This document shows, piece by piece, positions 52,490 to 60,591 of a DNA stretch of 61,895 nucleotides (positions are counted from its first letter, which is position 1; every line of letters starts with the position of its first letter). This DNA comes from Rhizobiaceae bacterium (lineage in GTDB: Bacteria > Pseudomonadota > Alphaproteobacteria > Rhizobiales > Rhizobiaceae), in the NCBI GenBank assembly GCA_905339215.1, contig CAJPFN010000076.1, forward strand, positions 1 to 61,895, written 5' to 3'. The translations under genes were made by a program, and so were the position numbers. The notes under the pieces are model-generated. The model searched no databases and was not told the DNA's origin. It saw only the letters and a program-made list of their open reading frames with translations.

Positions 52490-54283
52490 TCAAGCGGGAC
52501 GATCCAGCACCAGGCGAAGGGCGCTGCTCAAGGCAGCCTGCGGGTCGTCGCTCGCGCCGGCGTGACGCCAGCACACGACGCGGTCGGGCCGCACCAGCAG
52601 CGCTCCCTGCGAAGAAATGCCGCGGAACTGGGCCCAGGCGAGGCGGGGATCGAAGAAGTCGCCGTCGAGATGTCCGATGCGAACCGCATCGATCGGCATG
52701 CCGTTTGCAGCGCCGAGCGCGGCGGCCGCGCACCAGTCCTGGCCTTCTTCCCCGGCGATCAGAAGGAAACGCCCGGTGCGGACGAGGTCCATCAGAGCCT
52801 TTCGATTGCCCGCCTCATCGTCGATCCACGCGTGCGGCAGCGGACTTCCTGGAAATGTGTTCGGTTCATAGAGCCGGATGTCGTCGATCGCAGCGGGTTC
52901 CGGCGTGCCGTCCGGCACGATCGCGGCGGAGCGGTAGCGGTAGCCGTATTCGACGTTCAGTTCGTTGGCTTCCATGCTGAGGCGGCGGATCGCCCGCATC
53001 GCCTCGCTCCGGTGGGCGGCGTCCTCGGACCTGTCGCTGAGGATGCGCTTGACCTGGGCCCAGTTCGCCTCGGCAGTGGACGCAGGCGAAATGCCGAAGG
53101 CCCTGCCGATCTCCAGATGGCCCATGGTGTTTTCCATCGACCGCTGGATGTTGCGCGCGTCGACCGGGCGCCGTTCGTCCTCGTAGGTGTCGAGCAAGCC
53201 CTCGCCGGCATCCCCTTTCAGGACGGCAGCGATCTTCCAGCATAGATTGTGCGCGTCCTGGATGCCGCTGGTGAGGCCGAGACCGCCGGTCGGCGGATGC
53301 CGGTGAGCCGCGTCGCCGACCAGGAACACGCGTCCGGCGCGGAATTTCGCCGCCAGCATCCCCTCGATCGCCCAGCGCGTGATCTTGTGGACCGTGATCG
53401 GCTGGTCGGGGATGCCGAGCGCGAGCCGCATGGTCGCTTCGATCTCGGCATCGGAGGCCTTCGCCAGCGCATCGCCAGGATAGGTGATGTGAAAGACCCA
53501 TTCCTCGCTGTCCGGGCCCCATCTGTCGGGGCCCATCGGCACCAGAACCGCCATCTCGCCGATCTGCGGGCACCACGTCCAGCGGATCAGCACATCCGGA
53601 TCGAGCGCCAGTCTCGAAAGATCGGCCGATACGTGGGCGGTCGCGGTGTAGCCGATCACGCCCAGCCCCTCAGGGGCGATGCCGACCAGCCGCGGTATCG
53701 TGCGCCCGCCATCGCAACCGAGCAGGTACTGGGCCTTGACGGTGTATTCCTCGCCCGTCTCGTGGTTCGTGATCCACGCCCGGACGCTGTCCGCATCCTG
53801 CTCGAGCCGCGTCAGTTCGTGGTGGAAGCGGATCATCCCCGGATTGAGTTCGTCCGCTCGGGCCTTCATCACCGGCTCGAGCCGGATCTGCGGCAGGTTT
53901 GCGGTGCGCAGGGGGCTTGCCTGCACCCAGTTGAGATTCGAATAGGCGCAGCCCCAGGATTCAATCTTGGCGATGCGGCGCCCCATGTCCGGGTCCGGTC
54001 CGGCGAAACCGGCATACCAACCCATGGCCGCCATGTTCTCCGCGGGCGTGCCTTTCTCGTAGATGGCATCGGCGATGCCGACATCGGCCAGGATCTCCAT
54101 CGTGCGCTGGTTGAGCACATGCGCCTTAGGCAGGTTCGACGTCGTCGGCAGCGCACTGACCAGAAGGTGTTTAATGCCGAGCCGCGATAACAGCATCGAG
54201 CTGGTAAGGCCGGCACCGCCGCCCCCGACGATCAGGACGGGGACCTCGACTTCGGTGGTCGTGGGCTGTTGTTGGGCGGTCAT
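52490..54283 (-). CDS. FAD-dependent aromatic hydroxylase (MhpA/TfdB-like)
   Basis: The 597-residue protein has the FAD-binding VLIVGGGGAGLTSSM, the DG-type motif LLGCDGGRTIPR and VFLVGDAAHRHPPTGGLG (GD motif), followed by a thioredoxin-like C-terminal domain. This is the layout of phenol and resorcinol-type two-domain hydroxylases. The ATG at 54281-54283 starts the family-like N-terminus. It is divergent from the transhydroxylase operon and probably hydroxylates the same or a related substrate. Confidence 0.87.
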   Translation of the reverse strand: MTAQQQPTTTEVEVPVLIVGGGGAGLTSSMLLSRLGIKHLLVSALPTTSNLPKAHVLNQRTMEILADVGIADAIYEKGTPAENMAAMGWYAGFAGPDPDMGRRIAKIESWGCAYSNLNWVQASPLRTANLPQIRLEPVMKARADELNPGMIRFHHELTRLEQDADSVRAWITNHETGEEYTVKAQYLLGCDGGRTIPRLVGIAPEGLGVIGYTATAHVSADLSRLALDPDVLIRWTWCPQIGEMAVLVPMGPDRWGPDSEEWVFHITYPGDALAKASDAEIEATMRLALGIPDQPITVHKITRWAIEGMLAAKFRAGRVFLVGDAAHRHPPTGGLGLTSGIQDAHNLCWKIAAVLKGDAGEGLLDTYEDERRPVDARNIQRSMENTMGHLEIGRAFGISPASTAEANWAQVKRILSDRSEDAAHRSEAMRAIRRLSMEANELNVEYGYRYRSAAIVPDGTPEPAAIDDIRLYEPNTFPGSPLPHAWIDDEAGNRKALMDLVRTGRFLLIAGEEGQDWCAAAALGAANGMPIDAVRIGHLDGDFFDPRLAWAQFRGISSQGALLVRPDRVVCWRHAGASDDPQAALSSALRLVLDRPA

Positions 54284-54418
54284 TCTGCTGTTTCCTCCAT
54301 AGCTTGGCAAAACTTTCCAGATCAGACGTGAGGCACCTGCGCGCTGGCCCGTAGCCGGCGCCGTTCCTTTCGATCGCTGCCGGCATTCGACCGGCGATCG
54401 GCACTTCCGATCTCATGA

Positions 54419-54442
54419 TTGACAATAAAGTCATTATGACTT
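54419..54442. promoter_or_regulatory. Operon 2 divergent promoter with 15-bp palindrome
   Basis: AAGTCATTATGACTT (54428-54442) is a perfect inverted repeat around a central T, placed 28 bases before the leader start at 54470. A -35-like TTGACA sits at 54419-54424. The size suits a TetR dimer site. No convincing -10 was found, so promoter details are tentative. Confidence 0.6.
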
Positions 54443-54469
54443 AGGAGTCAACTTGATTGGGAGGAACTG

Positions 54470-54559
54470 ATGACGATTCCGCACGACACAAGCCTTCGCG
54501 GCCAAACCGGCCCGGTGTTCGTGACCGGCCGTATCGAATTCCTGGGCGGCCGGCCGTGA
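54470..54559 (+). CDS. 29-codon leader reading frame coupled to the transhydroxylase gene
   Basis: This short frame begins with an ATG behind a strong GGGAGGAACTG site and encodes MTIPHDTSLRGQTGPVFVTG and nine more residues. Its stop (TGA) overlaps the GTG start of the next gene as GTGA, so the two are probably translated together. No similarity to a known peptide was recognised. It may be a leader that couples translation, or a small protein. Confidence 0.45.
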   Translation: MTIPHDTSLRGQTGPVFVTGRIEFLGGRP

Positions 54560-57500
54560 AATCCGTTCGGCCGACACTGAACCGACAGGTGCTGAAGTTT
54601 GTCCTCGTGGCGCTGCCCAAGGTGATGAACCGCGCCGCCAGCCGCGCCCCCGCCTATGCCGAGCGCCTCAAGCAGCGCGACATCGTCGCCTGGATCGGGC
54701 TCATGGACGGGAGCATCGGCCGCGTCGTGGAAATTCGCGGCGGTCGTTTTCGTTCGCGCCGCGGCAAGGCCGCCGAGGCCGAGGTAACATTATCGTTCAA
54801 GGACGTCGCGACGGCGCTGAAGTTCCTGCTGCCGGGTCGCGACCAGGGCGAGATCATCCACGCCGCCAAGAATTTCAAGATGGTTGCCGCCGGACCGGAC
54901 GAGACGCTCGTCTGGTTCACACAGACATTGGCGATGAGCGAGACAGCCGGTCTGCCGATGGGAACCAGGATGCCCGACGGCAGCACGCGCTTTACCACCG
55001 GCACCAACGGCGGGCCGCTGTTCGTCTACGTCAAGGACGGCCGCATCCTGCGCGTCACCCCGATCGAGTTCGATGCCTCGGACCCAGCAACCTGGACCAT
55101 CGAAGCCCGCGGCCGAAAGTTCAGTCCGCCGCGAAAGGGGCTGGTGGCACCGCATGCGCTGGCCGTGAAGTCGCTCGTCTACTCGGACAAACGCATTCTC
55201 TACCCGATGAAGCGCGTGGACTTCGATCCCGATGGCGAGCGCAACCCGCAGAACCGCGGGAAGTCGGGCTACGAGCGGATCAGTTGGGACGCCGCATTCG
55301 ACATCGTCGCGCGCGAGATCAAGCGACAGAAACGCGTCCGCGGCCCCGGGTCGATCGTCTTCCCGATGTCGTCGCACCACCAGTGGGGCAACGTGGGCTA
55401 TTACCTCAGTGCCCTGATGCGCTTCGCCAACCTCATCGGGTTCACCCGCATGGCGGCGAACCCCGACAGTTGGGAGGGCTGGTACTGGGGCGCGATGCAC
55501 CACTACGGCAATTCGATGCGCGTCGGGGTGCCGTCCGGCTACGGCGGCGTCGAGGACGCGCTGAAGGAAGCCGAGATGATGGTGTTCTGGTCCTGCGACC
55601 CCGAGAGCACCAACGGCGCCTATGCCGGTTTCGAAGGAACCCCGCGCCGGCTCTGGGCGAAGGAACTCGGCATCGAGTTCGTCCACATCGATCCGCACAT
55701 GAATCCCACGGCTCAGCTCCTGGGCGGGCGCTGGATCCCGGTGCGACCTCAGACCGACGCGGCGCTGGCACAGGCGATCATGTACGTCTGGGTGACCGAA
55801 GGCCTCTACGACAAGGATTACGTCGCCACACGCACGACCGGTTTCGCCGAGTGGAAAGCCCATCTGCTGGGTGAATCGGACGGCGTACCGAAGACGCCCG
55901 AATGGCAGGAGGCGGAAACCGGTGTGCCGGCCCGCGACGTCCGCGCGCTCGCGCGCAAGTGGGGCGGCCGCAAGGTCTATCTCGCGATCGGCATGACCGG
56001 TACCGGTTTCGGCGGCGCCGGACGCGGCGCCACCGGCCAGCAGTGGGCGCGCTCGATGGTCATGATGATGGCCATGCAGGGCTGGGGCAAGCCGGGCGTC
56101 AACATCGGTGGGCTGCAGATCGGCGCGCCCTCGGACACGCATTTCTATTTCCCCGGCTATGCCGACGGCGGCATCTCGGGCGAACTGAACTTCAACGCCA
56201 ACGCGGCAAACAACTACCAGCGCATGCCGCACGTGCTGACCATTAACCCGGTCAAGCAGCAGGTTCCACGCCAGCAACTGCCGGACGCGATCATCGACGG
56301 CCATGCCGAGGGTTACGTGTGGGACGGCATGTCCCAAGAAGCGCAGTTTGCGCCCTTCACCTATCCGATGCCGGGCTATTCGCCGATCCACATGATCTAC
56401 CGCTACGGCGGTTCGGCTTTGAGCACCATCACGAAATCGGGCCGCTGGATCGAGGCCTATCGGCACCCGAGCATCGATTTCGTCGTCAATCAGTCCATCT
56501 GGATGGAGGGTGAGGCGCAGTTCGCCGATATCATCCTGCCGGCCTGTACATCGCTCAAACGCTGGGACATCGGCGAATGGTCCAACGCCGGCGGCTACGG
56601 CCATCACGGGTTCCTGACCGTCAACCACCGCATCATCGCCTTGCAGCACAAGTGCATCGAGCCGCTGGGCGAGTCGCGTTCGGACTATGACATTTTCACC
56701 GGCATCCTGCACCGGATGGGCCTCGGCTCGATGTTCACCGAAGGCGGCAGCGAGCTCGACTGGGTCAGGCGGGTGTTCGACGGCTCGGATCTGCCCGACC
56801 ACGTCAAGTGGAAGGATTTCTGCCGCAAGGGCTATTTCGTCGTCCCCCCGGAGAGGCCGGAGCTGCGCCAGCCGGTGGACATGCGGTGGTTCGCCGAGGG
56901 TCGCAAGAAGGACCTGCCGGAGCCTTCGCCCTTGCCGTCGCAGTTCCCCGAGGAATTCCTGGAAGGGCTGCAGACTCCGTCGGGAAAGCTCGAATTCGTG
57001 CCCGAGCTTCTGGTGCGCCATGCGGCCAACAACCCCGACCGTCCGCCGGTCAACCGCTACATACCGTCCTGGGAAGGGCGGCAGAGCGAGCTGGCCCACC
57101 GGTATCCGCTGCAACTCATCGCCACCCACAGCCGATACAGCTTCCACACCTATGCCGACGGCAAGAACAGCGCCGTCAACCAGGTCGAGGACCACCGCGC
57201 GCTGATCGGCGGCCACCGTTTCCAGCTGCTGCGGCTCAATCCCGCGGACGCCGTGGCGCGGGGCATCTGTCACCGCGATCTGGTCAAGGTGTTCAACGAC
57301 CGGGGCGCGGTAGTTCTTGCCGCCGATATCTCCCAGCTGGTCACCACGGGTGTGGTGAAATCCTACGAGGCAAGCGCCGAGTTCCAACTCGTGGAGATCG
57401 GCGGCGAGACGGTCGAGATCGGCGGCTGCCTGAACCTTCTGACCCCCGACCGGTCGCAGACGCGCGGCACGTCGAGCATGTCGCCCAACTCGTGCCTCGT

Positions 57501-57570
57501 CGAGATCGAGGCCTGGCGCCATGCCGCCACCTTCGTTGCGGATCGCAGGATCAAGGAGGCCGCCGAATGA
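54556..57570 (+). CDS. Molybdopterin transhydroxylase-like large subunit with N-terminal SCP2-like domain
   Basis: The 1004-residue protein has an SCP2-like lipid-binding region (about 1-125, with DGSIGRVVEI and AEVTLSFKDV) and then an enzyme domain from about residue 148 that matches the large subunit of pyrogallol-phloroglucinol transhydroxylase of Pelobacter acidigallici, for example TNGGPLFVYVKDGRI, YERISWD, SHHQWGNVGY, NPDSWEGW, GAMHHYGNS and FWSCDPES (residues 344-351; the Ser is the probable Mo ligand). It has no N-terminal FeS motif, as in that family. It starts at a GTG and overlaps the small-subunit gene by four bases. Substrate is unknown. Confidence 0.85.
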   Translation: MKSVRPTLNRQVLKFVLVALPKVMNRAASRAPAYAERLKQRDIVAWIGLMDGSIGRVVEIRGGRFRSRRGKAAEAEVTLSFKDVATALKFLLPGRDQGEIIHAAKNFKMVAAGPDETLVWFTQTLAMSETAGLPMGTRMPDGSTRFTTGTNGGPLFVYVKDGRILRVTPIEFDASDPATWTIEARGRKFSPPRKGLVAPHALAVKSLVYSDKRILYPMKRVDFDPDGERNPQNRGKSGYERISWDAAFDIVAREIKRQKRVRGPGSIVFPMSSHHQWGNVGYYLSALMRFANLIGFTRMAANPDSWEGWYWGAMHHYGNSMRVGVPSGYGGVEDALKEAEMMVFWSCDPESTNGAYAGFEGTPRRLWAKELGIEFVHIDPHMNPTAQLLGGRWIPVRPQTDAALAQAIMYVWVTEGLYDKDYVATRTTGFAEWKAHLLGESDGVPKTPEWQEAETGVPARDVRALARKWGGRKVYLAIGMTGTGFGGAGRGATGQQWARSMVMMMAMQGWGKPGVNIGGLQIGAPSDTHFYFPGYADGGISGELNFNANAANNYQRMPHVLTINPVKQQVPRQQLPDAIIDGHAEGYVWDGMSQEAQFAPFTYPMPGYSPIHMIYRYGGSALSTITKSGRWIEAYRHPSIDFVVNQSIWMEGEAQFADIILPACTSLKRWDIGEWSNAGGYGHHGFLTVNHRIIALQHKCIEPLGESRSDYDIFTGILHRMGLGSMFTEGGSELDWVRRVFDGSDLPDHVKWKDFCRKGYFVVPPERPELRQPVDMRWFAEGRKKDLPEPSPLPSQFPEEFLEGLQTPSGKLEFVPELLVRHAANNPDRPPVNRYIPSWEGRQSELAHRYPLQLIATHSRYSFHTYADGKNSAVNQVEDHRALIGGHRFQLLRLNPADAVARGICHRDLVKVFNDRGAVVLAADISQLVTTGVVKSYEASAEFQLVEIGGETVEIGGCLNLLTPDRSQTRGTSSMSPNSCLVEIEAWRHAATFVADRRIKEAAE

Positions 57571-58427
57571 GCAAGTGGAACCTGATCGTTGACGTCGCGC
57601 GCTGTGAGAACTGCCACAACTGCGTCATCGCCGAGCGCGACGAGCACACCGGCAATGACTTCCCCGGCTATGCGGCGCCGGCCGCCCCGGTGGGCGATAC
57701 TACCATCCGCATCGAACGCCGGGTACAGGGCGCAGCGCCGATGGTGGATACCGCCTATCTGCCGGTGATGTGCATGCATTGCGACGACGCGCCCTGCCGG
57801 CGCGCCGCGCCCGATGCGATCGTCAAGCGCGATGACGGCATCGTGCTCATAGATCCCGTCAAGGCGAAGGGGCGACGTGAGATTGTCGAGACCTGCCCCT
57901 ACGGCGCCATCGTCTGGAACGACGAGGCCGAGGTTCCGCATACCTGGATCTTCGACGCGCATCTGCTCGACCAGGGCTGGAAGGAGCCGCGCTGCGTGAC
58001 CGTCTGCCCGACGGCGGCGCTTGCGGCGGTGAAGCTCGACGATGCAGCGATGGCGTTCAAAGCCGCAGCAGAAGGACTTCGCACCCTAAGTCCCGAACTC
58101 GGGACGAAGCCTCGCGTCTGGTATCGCGGCCTTGACCGCTGGCTGACCTGCTTCATCGGCGGCAGCGTCAGCGCCAAGGTCTGCGGCGTAGTCGACTGCA
58201 TTGCCGGTGCCGAAGTGACGCTCTTACGCGAAGGCGCCCGTCTGGCCACGACCACCACCGACGTCTTCGGCGATTTCCGGTTTTCCCGGCTTGCCCCGGA
58301 CAGTGGCGCCTACCGCGTCGAGATCACCCATGCACTTGGCACTGCAAGCGCCAACTGCTCGCTCGGCGAGAGCGTCTATCTGGGCGAGTTGCGGCTGAAC
58401 CGAGCGCCCGCAACCGCAACGACATGA
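57567..58427 (+). CDS. Transhydroxylase-like small subunit, iron-sulfur with transthyretin-like C-terminus
   Basis: The 286-residue protein has a ferredoxin-like N-terminus with CENCHNC (Cys13, 16, 19), CMHCDDAPC (Cys69, 72, 77), CPYG (Cys110) and CVTVCP (Cys143, 147), and a C-terminal beta-barrel region (about 195-280), as in the Pelobacter transhydroxylase small subunit. Compared with that protein from memory, Cys23 is Glu and the pair in a CTMC motif is replaced by residues in TWIFDAHLL. These, with Cys143, would be ligands of a third cluster, so only two [4Fe-4S] clusters are expected here. Confidence 0.83.
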   Translation: MSKWNLIVDVARCENCHNCVIAERDEHTGNDFPGYAAPAAPVGDTTIRIERRVQGAAPMVDTAYLPVMCMHCDDAPCRRAAPDAIVKRDDGIVLIDPVKAKGRREIVETCPYGAIVWNDEAEVPHTWIFDAHLLDQGWKEPRCVTVCPTAALAAVKLDDAAMAFKAAAEGLRTLSPELGTKPRVWYRGLDRWLTCFIGGSVSAKVCGVVDCIAGAEVTLLREGARLATTTTDVFGDFRFSRLAPDSGAYRVEITHALGTASANCSLGESVYLGELRLNRAPATATT

Positions 58428-58465
58428 CCGTCGGCCCACCGACACAGCTGGAGGATGACAAGACC

Positions 58466-59365
58466 ATGCATAAGACATTTGACCCGAAAGTGTTCCGGCT
58501 CGGATACATCGCGCTGGAGACCGCGGACATCGAACGCACCCGCGACCACTACGTCGCGACGCTCGGCATGACTGAAACCGCCCGCGGCCACGACGGCGAG
58601 GTCTACCTGTCGATCGGTGCCGACCATCACAACATCGTCCTGCGTCCGGCCGCGCAGAAGGCGCTGGTGCATCAGGGCTATCAATTGAAGCCGCACCACA
58701 GCGTCGCCGAGGTCGCCCGCGACGTGCAGGCACTGGGTTTGAGGGCCACCGTCAAGACCGACAGCCAGCCCGGCATCGCCGAACTGGTCGAGGTCGAAGC
58801 CCCAGGGAACGTTGTCTTTCAGCTCTTCAACGAAATCGAGATGCCTTGCCCCGGCTGGAAGGAAACCGGCGCTTCTATCCTGCGGCTCGGCCACCTGGCG
58901 GTGATCAGTGCCGAGGCCGAAAAACTCTTTCATTTCTATACTGACTTCCTCGGTTTCGCCTACACCGACGACATCGCCGGCGTCGCCCGCTTCATCACCT
59001 GCAACCGCGACCACCACGTGGTCAACGTCGTCGGCCTGCCGGACAACCGCGTTCACCACATCGCCTTCGAACTGAAAGCCAGTGCCTTCCACGTCGCCGC
59101 ATGCGATGCCTTGCGCCGCGCCGGCATCGAGCAGCTATGGGGCCCGGCGCGCCACACCGCCGGCCACAACATCGCCGGTTACCACTATGACCCCAACGGG
59201 GTGATGGTCGAGTTCTATACCGAGATGGACGTGTTCGTTCCCGAGTTGGGAATCCAGGAACCGCGTCCGTGGCACGAGGTCAATCCGCTCAGGCCGCGCA
59301 GCTGGCCGCTGGAAAACATGAACGCCTGGGGCGCGCCCTTCGAGTTCAACTTCGTCACCGGGTGA
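58466..59365 (+). CDS. Extradiol-type VOC dioxygenase
   Basis: The 299-residue protein from ATG 58466 (MHKTFDPKVFRLGYIAL) has two VOC modules with metal ligands His143 (LGHLAV), His198 (VHHIAFE) and Glu249 (MVEFYTE). It should cleave an aromatic diol using Fe2+ and O2. An ATG at 58424, overlapping the small-subunit stop by four bases, is a possible earlier start but adds 14 residues with no family similarity. The GGAGG upstream of 58466 supports the shorter version. Confidence 0.82.
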   Translation: MHKTFDPKVFRLGYIALETADIERTRDHYVATLGMTETARGHDGEVYLSIGADHHNIVLRPAAQKALVHQGYQLKPHHSVAEVARDVQALGLRATVKTDSQPGIAELVEVEAPGNVVFQLFNEIEMPCPGWKETGASILRLGHLAVISAEAEKLFHFYTDFLGFAYTDDIAGVARFITCNRDHHVVNVVGLPDNRVHHIAFELKASAFHVAACDALRRAGIEQLWGPARHTAGHNIAGYHYDPNGVMVEFYTEMDVFVPELGIQEPRPWHEVNPLRPRSWPLENMNAWGAPFEFNFVTG

Positions 59366-59456
59366 ACCCGGCAATCGCCAGATGCCGGCCTGTACGGCCC
59401 CACGGTCGTGCGGGCCCAGCACCCCGCGCAAGTTTTTTGCAGAGGATAACCCCCCG

Positions 59457-60563
59457 ATGCTCGACCAAGCCCCTTCCGGCCCCGGCAGCCGGAAACTCGA
59501 CCGCAGTCCGTCGCCGGTCGTCAAGGCCGACAAGCTCCTGTTCGTCCATTTCGAGCGGCCCGATCTCGACAAGGTCGAACGATACCTGCTCGACTACGGG
59601 CTGCTGGTCGTGAAGAAGACGGACAACGAGCTGTTTCTGCGCGGAACGCAGTCGCAGCCCTTCATCTATCGCGCGACCAAGGGGCCAAAGGCACGGTTCC
59701 TCGGGCTCGGCCTGTCGGTGCCTGAGTTCGCCGACCTCGATAGACTGGCCCACGCCTTTGGCCGCCCGGTCGAGGCCAGCACTCTTCCGGGTGGCGGCAG
59801 GATGGTCACCTTGACCGACCCGATGGGCGTGACGGTGCAGGCTGTGCAAGGCTACACGCCGAGCCCCGAACTGCCGCTGCGCGAGGCGATCCCGCACAAT
59901 GCGCCGAACCAGGCCGTGCGCGTCAACGACGCCCAGCGGCCGGATCTGGTGCCGCCACAGGTGACCAAGCTCGGACATCTCGTGCTGGAGACCCCGGATT
60001 TCGACGTGAGCGGGCGCTGGTACATGGACACATTCGGTTTTCTGCCCTCCGACGTCATGTGTCTGTCCGACGGGACGGTGGTCGGGTCCTTCATGCGGCT
60101 CGATCGTGGCCCGATCCCGTCGGACCACCACACGCTGTTCGTGGCGCTGGGACTCGAATCCAAGGTCGACCATGTCGCCTTCGAGGTGGTCGACCTGGAT
60201 GCGGTCGAGATGGGCCAGCAGATCATGATGGCCAAGCGCTACAAGCATGCCTGGGGCGTCGGCCGCCACCTGCTCGGCAGCCAGATCTTCGACTACTGGC
60301 GCGATCCTTGGGGCCAGAAACACGAGCACTACGCTGATGGCGACCTGTTCGATGCGGACCAGCAGCCCGGCTACCACCTGATGGACCGCGAGGGCCTGTA
60401 TCAATGGGGACCAGATCTGCCCGACGACTTCATCGACGCGCGCCTGACGCCAAAGCGGCTTCGGACGATCCTCGGCCTGATGTTGACCGACCGGCCGCGC
60501 CTGAAGCGGATGCTCGCGCTCAAGAACGCGGTGTCGAAACCCGGCCGCCCCTGGCAACGCTGA
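59457..60563 (+). CDS. VOC-family dioxygenase, longer subtype
   Basis: The 368-residue protein has two VOC modules; the second contains LGHLVLE, DHVAFEV and KHEHYAD, candidates for the His-His-Glu metal triad, and a C-terminal extension of about 60 residues. It is more distant from standard catechol dioxygenases than the neighbouring VOC gene, so it may act on a different ring or as an isomerase. ATG 59457 follows a 91-base gap. Confidence 0.8.
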   Translation: MLDQAPSGPGSRKLDRSPSPVVKADKLLFVHFERPDLDKVERYLLDYGLLVVKKTDNELFLRGTQSQPFIYRATKGPKARFLGLGLSVPEFADLDRLAHAFGRPVEASTLPGGGRMVTLTDPMGVTVQAVQGYTPSPELPLREAIPHNAPNQAVRVNDAQRPDLVPPQVTKLGHLVLETPDFDVSGRWYMDTFGFLPSDVMCLSDGTVVGSFMRLDRGPIPSDHHTLFVALGLESKVDHVAFEVVDLDAVEMGQQIMMAKRYKHAWGVGRHLLGSQIFDYWRDPWGQKHEHYADGDLFDADQQPGYHLMDREGLYQWGPDLPDDFIDARLTPKRLRTILGLMLTDRPRLKRMLALKNAVSKPGRPWQR

Positions 60564-60591
60564 CGTCCACTCGGAGAGAAAGAAGAGAAAG

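Noticed and set aside
54457-54555. Longer N-terminus of the transhydroxylase large subunit
   Set aside because: The frame upstream of GTG 54556 has no ATG behind a good ribosome site and overlaps the 29-codon leader in another frame; the domain match begins after the GTG.
54790-57522. A 910-residue open frame antisense to the transhydroxylase gene
   Set aside because: Opposite-strand frames of this length arise from GC-rich codon use. The amino-acid composition (many Arg, His, Asp) has no domain and there is no ribosome site, while the sense frame matches a known enzyme.
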